Shown: one piece after another, positions 11,200 to 21,950 of the stretch
Layout: each line of letters starts with the position of its first letter
Position numbering within the stretch: the first letter of the stretch is position 1
Source of the DNA: Rotaria macrura
Taxonomy: Eukaryota; Rotifera; Eurotatoria; Philodinida; Philodinidae
Direction of reading: 5' to 3'
Length of the DNA: 64,000 nucleotides
NCBI GenBank assembly: GCA_900239685.1
Contig: OENT01000688.1
Span: 21,551-85,550 of the forward strand
Position numbers and translations under genes: made by a program
Notes under the pieces: generated by a model
What the model saw: the letters and a program-made list of their open reading frames with translations, nothing else
Told to the model about the DNA's origin: nothing
Database searches by the model: none

Positions 11200-12491
11200 A
11201 TGCAAAATTTTCGTCGCTGGACTTCTTTACTATCAACACAAAGCTATCGCATACAGTCAATCAAGTTTTCAACGCAACAAATATCACTAGAAATAAATAA
11301 TAGTGATTCAAAGTTTTCTCAAAATACTATAGAGAATTCAGATCTTGTTCTAGGATTAATTGAGCCATATTCAAGCAAGAAAAGTATTCATTTCAGTGAT
11401 CATTTGATAACTACATCTTCTGAATCTAAAGATCGAAATGAGATGCAGCACAATTCTTTTACGAATCGTGTTGGTGATCAAGGTGTTTGGATTATTGGCT
11501 CCTTGATCAATAGAAAACCGAAACGTATCGATACACATCACCATATCGTTCCCGACTTTTATGCACAAGCTGTACAAGAAACTGGTGGAGATCCACAGGC
11601 TGGGCAACTCCAAAATGGTCTCTTCAGCAGACAAAACGCAGTATGTCACTCTTAGGTGTAGAAATGGCCTTTGTCTCAATTACGGCACCAGGCACTAAGA
11701 TCTATGAAGGTAATAAGGAAAAGGGTAGAGTTCTAGCAAGAAAACTCAATGAATACTCAGCAAATCTGATAAAGAATAACTCAGATATGCTTGGATTCTT
11801 CGCTTCACTACCACCATTAACTGATGTCGAAGGCGCCATAACTGAAATTGACTATGCTCATTCAGTTCTCAAAGCAGATGGATTTACATTATTTACGAGC
11901 TATGATCATGATAAATACTTAGGTCATGCCTTGTTTCAACCGATCTGGTCAAAATTAAACGAAATAAAACCGGTCATTTTTATTCATCCGAGTCTAGCTC
12001 CTACGACAAGAGTCAATCGTTATATGCCACAACCATTCGCCGATTATCCTCATGAAACAACTCGAACAGCATCAGACCTTGTCCTCAGTGGTACACGTGC
12101 TGCATTTCCAAATATCAATATAATCCTATCGCATGCTGGTGGTACGCTTCCATTTCTTGCACAACGTCTCGCAGGAGCAGGACTTATTCGATCTTTGGCT
12201 TGTCCTCGTGGACCTCGACAAATTTTATCCGATTTTCGATCATTTTACTATGACATCGCATTATCATCGAGTGCAGTTCAACTCAAAGCACTGATAGAAT
12301 TTGCGGATCCTTCCAAAATCATATATGGGAGTGATGTTCCATATGCTGCATTACCATTATCACTTTATATGACCAAATGCTTCGACAACTTTTTCAGCAA
12401 ACATTCGAACAAGGGCAAGCAAAAGGATTTGTGGCGTAACATAAACAGAAACAATGCAAAAGCTTTATTTCCTCAGAAGATCAAAGATTGA
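11200..12491 (+). pseudogene. Amidohydrolase-2 family enzyme (ACMSD/decarboxylase-like), broken by one frameshift
   Basis: The start is the ATG at 11200. Residues 1-27 are rich in Arg, Ser and Gln with no acidic residues, as in a mitochondrial presequence, and about 80 residues of unrecognised sequence follow. The enzyme domain opens with RIDTHHHIVPDFYAQ (metal-binding HxH, His113/His115). After GGDPQ (about 11598) the frame shifts: the family pattern resumes in another frame as WATPKWSL from 11601 and runs to the stop at 12491. That part carries FIHPS, LSHAGG (metal His) and IYGSDVPY (catalytic Asp), all expected for this TIM-barrel amidohydrolase family, which decarboxylates or hydrolyses small cyclic or carboxylic substrates. 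Loss of one base explains the break; no intron fits. It is either a recent pseudogene or a sequence error. The second half would also be an open frame of 282 codons from 11643, but it would lack the HxH motif. Confidence 0.8.
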
Positions 12492-14551
12492 TTGAAAATT
12501 ATTGGTTGTTTGCTTTTCAAGTTGTTCCTACTTCATATACTGATATTAGAATCATATTATTAAATTCGAAAACATTTCTTCAAAATATAGTACAACATCA
12601 AAACGAAAAGACTGATGCAATGCAAGTTGAGTCGGTTTTCGCAGTACTCATCGCTGCTCGTTATATATTAATCATCGACCACTTAAATAATAACAGAGAC
12701 TTACACAGGTGATACTCTCTATCTATCAGTAGTGTATTATCCTATGTCAATGGATCCAAGATTCGTTATCAATGTCAGGGACATGTAAGATTCTTTTTAT
12801 TACTGCTTTTGTTTTTGGTAGATGAGAAAAATTTGTATCAATTTATTTGTTGAACTTCGTCAGAGTCTTTATACGATATTTCAATTCTCGAAAGAATGAT
12901 AAAAGGAAGTTGATATCTATAAGAATTACCGTAATTATCTCGTTTATAGCGATCCAAATATATTATCTGTTAGAGATACCAATATACTGGTGGTCTATAA
13001 AATTGTTTTTTGACTCAACTTAAAGCAGTTATATCGAACTTTCCTCTTGTATAATCATGTATCGAAAAGCATAGGATAGATAGCTGTTATGCTCAATAAG
13101 TTCATTAATTAAAAAGAATCGATAAGTCATTTACTTCAATTTTCATGATATCGAATCATTTAGTTACAGTTATATTCATTTATTCCTTACGGTACTCGTA
13201 AGTAGTATCCAACAACAGAACATTGATATGAGAACACCCTCGATGTTAAGAATTAGTTGTTTGCACTCTTATGTATGTTTTACAGATTGGGATTGTATAC
13301 ATGCGAATTCGATCAGACCTTAAAATTCTTTTCTTGATTTTCTAATCGACAACAGCCAACAGTGAGACGTTATGTTGAACATGCCATGCTTGCTTCAGAT
13401 AATTTGTTACAACAAATCGATGAACTGAGTTCCAGCCTATTTAAATTATAGTAGTAACAGAGAAAATACGAAATGAATATGCAGACATAACAATGTTTGT
13501 CTACCCATGAAATGCTTTTTAATTGAAAAACTTAACGCTATGAAAAATAATGGAATTTAACTAATTCGTTCTTGGTTAAATATGAATAGCATTTGTTAGA
13601 GATGTTTGGAAGATGACTATTTATTCACTCTTGCAATACCATCACTGGAACTATACTATACCACATTAGTAGTACAGTTAAACATGCTTTCGAATAGAAA
13701 CATAATGTATCGCAAAGTGTGCTGAGTGACTTTGTCTGAAACTTCTTTAACTATATCTTCGGTATGAGTTGAGTAGATATCTTGTAGTTGAGAATGAATA
13801 GAGAAATATCAGTTTGGTTTGATTGCATTGAATTTAAATCGAGCTACACGAGCCGTTTTAATGTAGCTCAAATATTTCATCTCAGATTTTCTAGTTTACA
13901 TATCATAGTGATTCTATATAATTCATACAAGAACGATGTCAACATGTTTGATGGAATTCGACACGTACCATGCGATATAATGGAATTGCAATGTAGTAAC
14001 ATTCGTTCACTTCTGTTTCTTTCTTTTCGTTTCGTTTACGTTACTGTCCTAGCAAGACGCTAAAGTATACATATACATATATGTATTGTTTCTTTCGTTC
14101 TTTGATCTTTCTTGATCTCAACATAGATATTCGTTATTGTTGATCAAGGTCAAAAAAACATTATATTTGGCCTCGACCTTTCTCTCTATTACGTAATAAG
14201 ATTGTCTATTACGTAGTATATATATATACTCGATTTGGAAATAAAAGTATTGTTTTTTCGTATTAACTTCAATACGTGACAGGAATATAAATATATATAT
14301 ATATTTCTCATGACAACTTGAACAACTACCGTTCAAAATTTACCAGTGATCAAAAGCATTATAATATATGCATAGAAAAAAAAATCACTCGTTTATAATC
14401 GATACCAATCTATTATTTAGTTGATAGCATATTTACAATGTTGTCATTTTACAATGAAAAAACTAAGATACTTACGATTAGATGTGTTTATAAAAATCTG
14501 AATCATTCTATTTATTATACCATAAACGCGAACAACGAACATGATATAGTC
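12492..14551. other. Intergenic stretch
   Basis: AT-rich with TA microsatellite patches (about 14065-14085, 14215-14230 and 14290-14306). One exon-like segment at 13356-13451 is listed separately; nothing else is supported. Confidence 0.4.
13356..13451 (+). CDS. Possible orphan terminal exon, unknown protein
   Basis: A pyrimidine-rich tract with a CTAAT branch-like site and a CAACAG acceptor is followed by 31 codons starting PTVRRYVEHAMLASDN and a TAG. The residues look like a helical, coiled-coil-type C-terminus, with codon use like real genes here. I found no upstream exon that fits, so it may be a remnant or chance. I do not recognise the protein. Confidence 0.25.
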   Translation, partial: PTVRRYVEHAMLASDNLLQQIDELSSSLFKL

Positions 14552-15910
14552 TTATAATTTAATATTTGAAAAATTTTCTTCGACATCCTTGTGCCATGCG
14601 GCAATGAATTTATCTTTGATTTCAGGTGCAATACGAAAAGCTATCTCAGCGCCGTCGCGATCTCTTGGTAACCATTGATTGGCGTTTCTCGTCGGATTTA
14701 GACGAAATACACGAAAATATAGTCGAGCTGTCCATGGTGTATAGAAACGACATTTATCAGTGTAACCGAAATCTACGAGTAGTGCCCAATCGTAACGAAA
14801 ATTCGAATTGACAGTTACTTCATTAGGAAATGGCCCTAGATTAGGTAATAGACGTTCGTGTACTAGCTTTCTTTTTAACATGTCAGTAGTTGCCACGCAT
14901 GGTTCCAAGAATTTTGGATCACGTGCTCGAATAATTGACCGACGAATCGTTTTAGCAATACCAGACAAAGACAACGGATCATCAAAATTTTCAGATGACA
15001 AGATAATAACAGCATCAGAAACAAGTCCAACTGGAGCAATCGAGTTACATACACCACGAAAGTTTATGGCTGTATTTGTACGTAGAATACGATGTTGATC
15101 ATCATTTTCGTAACAATGCTTATTGAGTAGTAAAATGATATACGAAGTGAGAGCATCTTGCAAAGTTACTGTACTACTACCAGCTAATTCACGTAGTCGA
15201 GAGAGTTGTTCACCTGAAAAATGTAAGTTAAGTTGTTCATGGGTTTCTTCTCTGCTCACGAACAATTGAATCATCTCTCTGAATGGTTTAGCATTGTTCA
15301 ATTCTTTTAGTAATGGCGATAGGGATTCATCAGCTTCTTCTTCTCGCCATAAGCGTCTCTCAAAAATTGGAAACGGTTTCAAAGGTTGCAATTGTTGATA
15401 CAAACGTGAAAGTGTAATCAAAAAACTCAAATTCGATGCAGCATCGCCTAGAACATGCGCCCAGCTTGTACTTAATACCCATTCATCACTTTTTACGATG
15501 TGTATCAGTTTCAAACGTAACAAAGGTTCTTGGTTAGAACTCTCGATCAATTTCATAGTTTGTACACCGTCAATAAATGGTATAAGCGAGTACTTCGTTA
15601 TATCAATAACCACATTATCGTTAAGAGGCCATTGCTCTTGTTGACTATCTTCTACGAATGTAACAGGAATGCCATTGTCTGACATGTCAATGAAATAGTG
15701 ACCGCCTTCGAGAGCAAGAAAACGACCAGCAACAAGAGGCCATAATGAAAGCGTACGACTGAGAGCATCTCTGAAACGATCGATATCTAATGCGGCTGGA
15801 TAAACGAAAATATTATCAATACGTGGTATAATTGACAAATCGAGACCAGAAAGTTCGATGCGACGATTGTTACCCGTCGGTGGCGTCGGAAGAACAAACC
15901 AAGTCGTCAT
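14552..15910 (-). CDS. BAHD-type acyltransferase (transferase family PF02458-like)
   Basis: This is a single open frame of 452 residues with an ATG at 15910. It has the two hallmark BAHD motifs: HxxxD as SWAHVLGDAAS (His152, Asp156), the catalytic pair, and a DFGWG-like structural motif as VDFGYTD (380-384). The length is right for the family (about 430-460). The N-terminus (PRIDNIFVYP, then DALSRTLSLWPLVAGR around 49-63) matches the usual first block. BAHD enzymes move acyl groups from CoA thioesters to alcohols or amines and are typical of plants and fungi. An intronless copy in an animal-like genome therefore suggests horizontal transfer (inference). The substrate is unknown. No signal peptide is seen, so it is probably cytosolic. 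Confidence 0.85.
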   Translation of the reverse strand: MTTWFVLPTPPTGNNRRIELSGLDLSIIPRIDNIFVYPAALDIDRFRDALSRTLSLWPLVAGRFLALEGGHYFIDMSDNGIPVTFVEDSQQEQWPLNDNVVIDITKYSLIPFIDGVQTMKLIESSNQEPLLRLKLIHIVKSDEWVLSTSWAHVLGDAASNLSFLITLSRLYQQLQPLKPFPIFERRLWREEEADESLSPLLKELNNAKPFREMIQLFVSREETHEQLNLHFSGEQLSRLRELAGSSTVTLQDALTSYIILLLNKHCYENDDQHRILRTNTAINFRGVCNSIAPVGLVSDAVIILSSENFDDPLSLSGIAKTIRRSIIRARDPKFLEPCVATTDMLKRKLVHERLLPNLGPFPNEVTVNSNFRYDWALLVDFGYTDKCRFYTPWTARLYFRVFRLNPTRNANQWLPRDRDGAEIAFRIAPEIKDKFIAAWHKDVEENFSNIKL

Positions 15911-17397
15911 AAGTGAAATCTAATTAAAAATTAACATAGACTTGAGTATGACAAGAATTGAAATGTGGAGGAAGAAGAGATTAAAAATAATCGAAATTTA
16001 TTATTTGCATACTAATCTTCAATTTATCGAAGAACGGTTCTGTATTGTATTTTTTCGCTATTTGTTTTAATGACGATAAAAACATGACAGATTCACACCA
16101 TCAGTGTCTTTGTGGCTACAACAATCCTTCTGTATAGTCATTGTTCGTATTTATCTACGTTATATACCTAGCATGGGATTATATTGTATTTAATATTTAT
16201 TTATTACATAGCTACAGAACAAGAAAACAAAATAAGCAGAGAAAAGAGTAACACAAAAGAAATAGAACAGAAAGACCAACATGAGATAATTTATTATTTT
16301 TGTGCTAACACGGTAGATTCTTTAGCTAAATCGTTCTTGGCAGAACACAGTTAAAAAATCTGCATAGTAAGTTAAAAATTTTTGAATAACATCTAGCACA
16401 TGATGTTAATCTAAAATATCGTGGATTTTTGTCTCTGTGATGTGCAGCACATCAGAGAATAGTATAATGTCAATCGATCTATCTAACTACTGTACTGCTA
16501 GCCACATAGAGTACTATTACTACTACTGATAAATATTAAGAGCATAATCCAATAGAGGAAAAGCATTGAAGAGGACGCTTGCTACACAGATTGTTTCGAT
16601 GAATAGTTCACAATATATTTTTATAACTATTATGTAGCTCATCGATAAGACGTGTTTTTTTTGTAATTATTCGTAAATTACATTCATTGAAACAAATACT
16701 ATCAATCTATGATTGTTGTGATTACATAAAATAAAGAATAATCATATCGTTTGAATGTCATATATTATTTGTTTCGCTCAAAGATTCATTAGAAAACCCT
16801 TAATTACAAACATTATTCACATCAAGTTCCTTGCATAAATATTTTCATGAATCATTTATTATTCTCTAATAAAATGATACATTGGATAGTTATGATTGAT
16901 TAGAGCAAATATTTAGCTCTATTTTAGATAGAATAGTTTTAGAATATTGATTTTTTACATAAATAATCAATGGATAGCTGTGTTGTATATTATGAGTGTA
17001 TAAAATGTATTTATTCTATTTTGTATATTACATATTATTATAATATTCTTAGCTGTTCTATAGATCATTTTTTAAATCTAAATAACTTCTTAAATTTTTA
17101 ACTATTCAATTTATTGTAGAACATAAGAATATTTAAAGATTTGAAGACATGCATTGATGTAATACATGCTCAAATATGAATTTCAATGCGTGATATGACT
17201 GCTGCAAGTTTAATAATATTTGAGAAAACTTAGATGTGTATTTAAGCAGTAGCATACGTCAGATGACTATGCTACTACCAAACTTGATCTCGATTTATAA
17301 CGTAAACAAGATTGATAAGCTTCTGTAAATAACACTGTATTGATATTTTCGAAGTTCATTATGAAATCAATTTTTCAATTAGAAGTCGTCACTGTTT
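15911..17397. other. Gene-free AT-rich stretch
   Basis: No long frame, repeat or RNA gene was recognised. Confidence 0.45.
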
Positions 17398-17733
17398 TAG
17401 AGTCCTGCAGGTTACGACTTTTTTGTAACATAAACCTAACCTACCGAATAACTTCGTACCCTAATCTTAACCTAACCTACTGACTTCGTGACCTTAACCT
17501 GTCCTATCACAGAGATTTTTCATCTTACAACCTATCATACTCTTGGAGTTTCAAGTTCACGGAAAAGTCAGTATGAAGTTATTCTTCAATATGTTTCAGC
17601 ATATTTTATTGATTTTTCAACGAAAGTGAAATACAAGATTTTTAAATATTTCGAAAGTTTCTGAAAAATAAAACATCATTAACGCAACATCATTGCTTTA
17701 GTTAGGTTTTCTCTTCTTTTTGACAAAAAAGAC

Positions 17734-18755
17734 GTCAGAAACATAGGCGACGGAGCCATCAGGCTAGGAGGGGCTCAAGCCTCCCGTTAAAAAGATATGG
17801 GGAGGCTTTGTGAGGCTCAAATATTTGAAAAAAAAATACAGATTTCATCGTGATTCTATGTTTGATAAGCGAAAGCGGTTAGAAAAGGCGACGCTTATTT
17901 TTCTCCTAAGTTATGTGCCACCTGATCCTGAGTGGCAGGCGCATACGTTTGTATGTTTTTGAATGATCTTCGCTCATTAACTCTAGCGACTACTTTATGA
18001 AGATAAAGGGAAGTAGTTAGGATACACTTATGATGTCGTCGTGTTTTTATTTATCATTAAAATTTGTATCATTTTCTGTATGTTACTTTTGAAAGATTTT
18101 GAAATGATAAGCAAACAGTAAGATTCGTGAAAAAAATAAATGCCGACACCGACATCAACAAAACAGCTTCAACTTACATCTTTTTTTGAAAACGAAAAAC
18201 AAAACGAATGAAACTGCTAGAATTCATCCGGATAGTTCAAATAATTCATCAATTCATTTATCTAATGATCGTGAAAATGTGAATTCAGCTCAAGAATTTA
18301 TGTCACCAGAACTGGTAGAAGTTTCTACTTTCAACAATTTCGCAACAACTCTTTTATCATGTCCTTATTCCTCAGATGCATAAAGGAAAACTAGATCAGT
18401 TAGACTCGAACAGCATTTGTTATGATTTTCCTTGAAAAACATCGAAATCGAAAATCCTGTTTTCGGGTATGAACAATAGTTTTTGTGCTTATGACTATTT
18501 CATGCGCTTTAGTCAATGATTAAGATTGTTCATGCTTATGTTGATAATGAAATAAAAATTTTTTATAGTGTAGTAGAATTTTCGATTGTTCCGAGGGCGT
18601 GCAAATGAGTCAGTGCAGAGCATTTTCTGATTGAAAGTTGTGACAACGAAATTTAAAACTCTGTTTTGTCTCATAATGTCGACTTTCTATCGTTATTCTC
18701 AAACAAATGTGAGCCCCTCTAAGTTAGAAAGGTTTCTCCGTCTATGGTTAGAAAC
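17734..18755 (+). mobile_element. Deleted hAT-like transposon relic, about 1 kb
   Basis: The element is 17743-18746. Flanking GTCAGAAAC (17734-17742) and GTTAGAAAC (18747-18755) form a target duplication with one mismatch. The ends are related: ACGGAG near each tip and GAGGGGCTCA about 30 bp in, on opposite strands. Inside, an ATG at about 18141 gives a 23-codon start containing QLQLTSFFENE. That is like the beginning of hAT/zinc-finger-MYM transposase-type proteins. A stop follows, and a related frame then continues to 18383. The rest of the transposase is absent. Confidence 0.6.
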
Positions 18756-18833
18756 TTATATTAAGTTCGACTTTGTAAAAGTTATATCTATGTGAACTCA
18801 TCCTTAATTTTACTCCTATACATTTTTTAGTAA

Positions 18834-18900
18834 CCTTACCCTAACCTAACCTAACCTGTCCTATAGGTTAGGACAGGTTAGGTAGGTTAAGATTAACCTC
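18834..18900. repeat. CCTAA tract with a palindrome
   Basis: Three or more CCTAA units are followed by a self-complementary segment in which ACCTGTCCTA faces TAGGACAGGT. A related CCTAA-rich patch lies at about 17425-17500. It resembles the arthropod TTAGG telomere unit but is short and interstitial, so it is most likely part of a transposon end. Confidence 0.6.
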
Positions 18901-18910
18901 CAGGGCTCTA

Positions 18911-20465
18911 CACTGTTTCTACAAAACTTTCATACATTAAATAAGTATGCTCTAATTTAACACTTCATTTATCGCACAAATATTACAAGTATTATGGAGC
19001 GATTCAATCTGTTATTAGAAATACAAGCATTCACACATGCATGAAAATTCTACAGGCGCGTAAATCATTCTTACTTCGTTTATTTTTCAACCCATATACA
19101 CCAAATTTTAACTCTTGTTCTATCTTTCAGTACGCATTCACACATTTACAATGAAAACAAATGATTTGTTTAAAAAGTTCGAATAGGCAGAGTCACATCA
19201 TCATTAACTGTGCAACTTATTGTATTTTGCCTAGAATTCAAATATACTACAGTGATATTAGAATTAGGATGTTGCTGAATAGTAAATACTGAAGTCGTTT
19301 TTTATACTTTCTAGAAAAGGAAAATGCTCTATGAAGCTTTCCATTCATATCTTTGTTTCAATTTATTGTTTATATTCAGTATATGAGTATGATCGGCCTA
19401 GAACGATTGCAAACAATTTTGAATTCAAATCTGAATTTTGATGTAAAACATGTTTTAAAAGAATACCAAAATTCGTGTAAAACTATTCGTTTGTTCACTG
19501 AAACAGAGAAAAATTCGACAATTCCAATGTAGCGCTAGCATTAGTAAATAATGATATTTACTAATTAAGCTCCAGTAACAATCAATCCTATAAAGTTTCT
19601 TCATCAAGTCTCGATCCTCAAAATACTCTTCTATTGTTTTTTAAAAACACGAGTTCTTGGAGAATTCATAATGTTGAAAACAGGAAATCTGCATTTAATG
19701 AAAGGTGTTGTGTGATATCATTTAGACTATGTATTACCTAATACTGTTGAAAACAATAACACAAAATCAGTGTTCTTCCCAACGTTGCAGTTACGTGTTT
19801 AGTATGCATTTCATATATTAATATTAGCTAAAAATAAATTGTCAAGTTCCGAGTATTATATATGTTCATGTAACTTTTGATATTACTATATAAAGCGATA
19901 TACAAGAAAATTAGAATCTGTGAAAACTCTATTTTTTGATTTTATTAATTCATGTTAATTACAGTACACTGCATTCTTCTTTCGCAAACATACTATTCGC
20001 ATTTTCAACTACGCTTAGTATAGATCTCCATGAGCGAATTTCTAGTTTTCATTCTATTTTGGACGAAAATCCTAGGTAAAAAAAAAGAAAACGTTCAAGT
20101 GAGTGAAATGGAAAAAATCAGTTCTATATTCATACTTTCTTTCTCCCTTTTCAAATAATAGTTAAATTTTTTTCATCTGCTTAATGTGACCGTGCCTATG
20201 TGAAGATATCGATAAAAATGAATGCACGTTAAATGATGTTTACTTTTCTTGTTAGAATATTTGTGTAATGATGTTAGGAAGAGAATATCGAAACATTGTC
20301 AATGGTATCGATTTCGTCGGATAAAAAGCATTTTGTTGTTCCTGTTCATGTTTTACATATATCATGCAAAAAACAAACTCATAGAAAAAGGACAATCAGA
20401 AACTTGAAAATATATAATATTTGATTTGACTTGATAGTTCAGGAAATAAATCTGTAGATAATATT
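18911..20465. other. Gene-free AT-rich stretch
   Basis: No gene or structured repeat was recognised. Confidence 0.4.
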
Positions 20466-20889
20466 AACACTCACCAACTACTTCGAACATCAATCCATCA
20501 TTTATTAACATTTGAAGACGATAAACCATGAATTCAATATATTGATGGTCTATCCGATGACCTTATGCTAATGGACAACTCAGTCAAGCTATCGTTCTGG
20601 AAGTTCCAGGTCTTCAAAAAATTATACCTATTTATGTATAATGTATGGATAACACAGTCTATGAACGATGATGGGTTTAACATTTTAGCAGAGTTAACAT
20701 ATTTGAGTTTATCCTTTATTTAGTATAGGAATAATTCTATTGACTTCGAACGAAGTACTCATGTTTTGTATAGGTGAAAACAATGTCATCGTTCGATTGG
20801 ATGAACTCATCGCACGAATACATTCTGATCAAATTCAACGTCAACGTCATAAAATCGAAAAATATGTAGCAATCCATTTTTATGCATAG
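20466..20889 (+). pseudogene. Possible decayed gene fragment, condensation-domain-like
   Basis: Short plus-strand pieces with coding-like codon use lie in different frames: NTHQLLRTSIHHLLTFEDD (from 20466), PYANGQLSQAIVLEVPG (about 20561-20611), and VIVRLDELIARIHSDQIQRQ (about 20785-20844, running on to a TAG near 20889). HQLLRTSI resembles the HxxLRTxF block of condensation domains, but stops and frame changes separate the pieces. It is low-confidence and might be chance. Confidence 0.25.
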
Positions 20890-21614
20890 AGAATTCATCA
20901 TTATGAACAATTGATTCATTGTCATTTGCATTCGAACGGTATCAATACATAGATATTTAAGTCATCTATGTAAACAATAGTAGAAAAACAATGTCAATGA
21001 ACTACATATTGGATTATTCATCTAGCTGTGCATTATGGTAGTACACCCACAGGAATATTTTCTCTATCGATTATTGAATAAAGTGCTACATGCACAGAAC
21101 GTTGATCTATCATTTTTATTACAAGTTTTTATTTTTGATACTGCGCGAAAATAAAAAAAACGGTATCTATCTATAATCGATTTTAGTTTATCGAGTACAC
21201 TAAATATTTAAAGATGAAGTTGAACTATTGAGAAATTCTGTCCGAGAATTCCTGATAATGAATGAATCTCTTTCAGCAAGTCGTTTTTCAACAAAGAGCA
21301 CGAGCATTTTTATGATTTAAATAAACTTACAGATATATTTGAAGTGGATGTTTCTTGAAATCGATGTTGATGCTAAATTAAACAATTCAGTACCATCGTT
21401 TCACTCAGCTACTTTTCAAAGAGTGTGAGAGTGGAATTCGAGAAGATACACAAATACTCACGCCTGATTTCACCCCTTTCTCAAGAGATAGAGAAGGGGT
21501 CTGGATCAAAAGCAATATTCAGTTGCAAATCGCTCTCGAATCGAGACTATCTGTATCATGTGTAGACTGTAATGATTTATGAACACTCGGAAAAGAGTTC
21601 GTACTTATAGCATG
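20890..21614. other. Gene-free stretch
   Basis: No supported gene. A perfect small hairpin, ACCCCTTTCTC facing GAGAAGGGGT, lies at about 21471-21500. Confidence 0.35.
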
Positions 21615-21950
21615 ATTCTTATTGAGATATTTGATTTTTATCGCATATTAGTAGCAGAACATTGTAGTGCCCTTCAGGTTCACCTAAAAAGTGCACTTTC
21701 GAATTTCGACTCGAAACTTTGCGTTAAGAAAGGTCTCATTGAGAGTGCATGACAAATGTCAGTGATATTATTACTGAGATTTTCGACATACATTTATCAA
21801 AGACAAGGCAGGCAAGTAAATAGATATATTCCTCTCTCGTTGGAAAATGTTTTCTGTCTACCAGCATTGATGTTATTTTTTCTCTCCAATGAATCTAAAT
21901 AGATAATCGGGTTCGGGAAATCTGCATCTTGTTACGAAACTTCATGATTT

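Larger units (their letters stand above)
17398..18910. repeat. Inverted repeat pair (TAGAG..CCTG..AGGTTA) around CCTAA-rich DNA
   Basis: TAGAGTCCTGCAGGTTA at 17398-17414 is matched in inverse by TAACCTCCAGGGCTCTA at 18894-18910, with two differences. Both are followed inward by CCTAACC-type short repeats. The pair could be the ends of one element later invaded by the hAT-like relic at 17743, or two copies of one repeat in opposite orientation. Confidence 0.45.

Noticed and set aside
18834-18900. CCTAA tract as a chromosome end
   Set aside because: It is only a few units long, palindromic and internal, with other genes on both sides.
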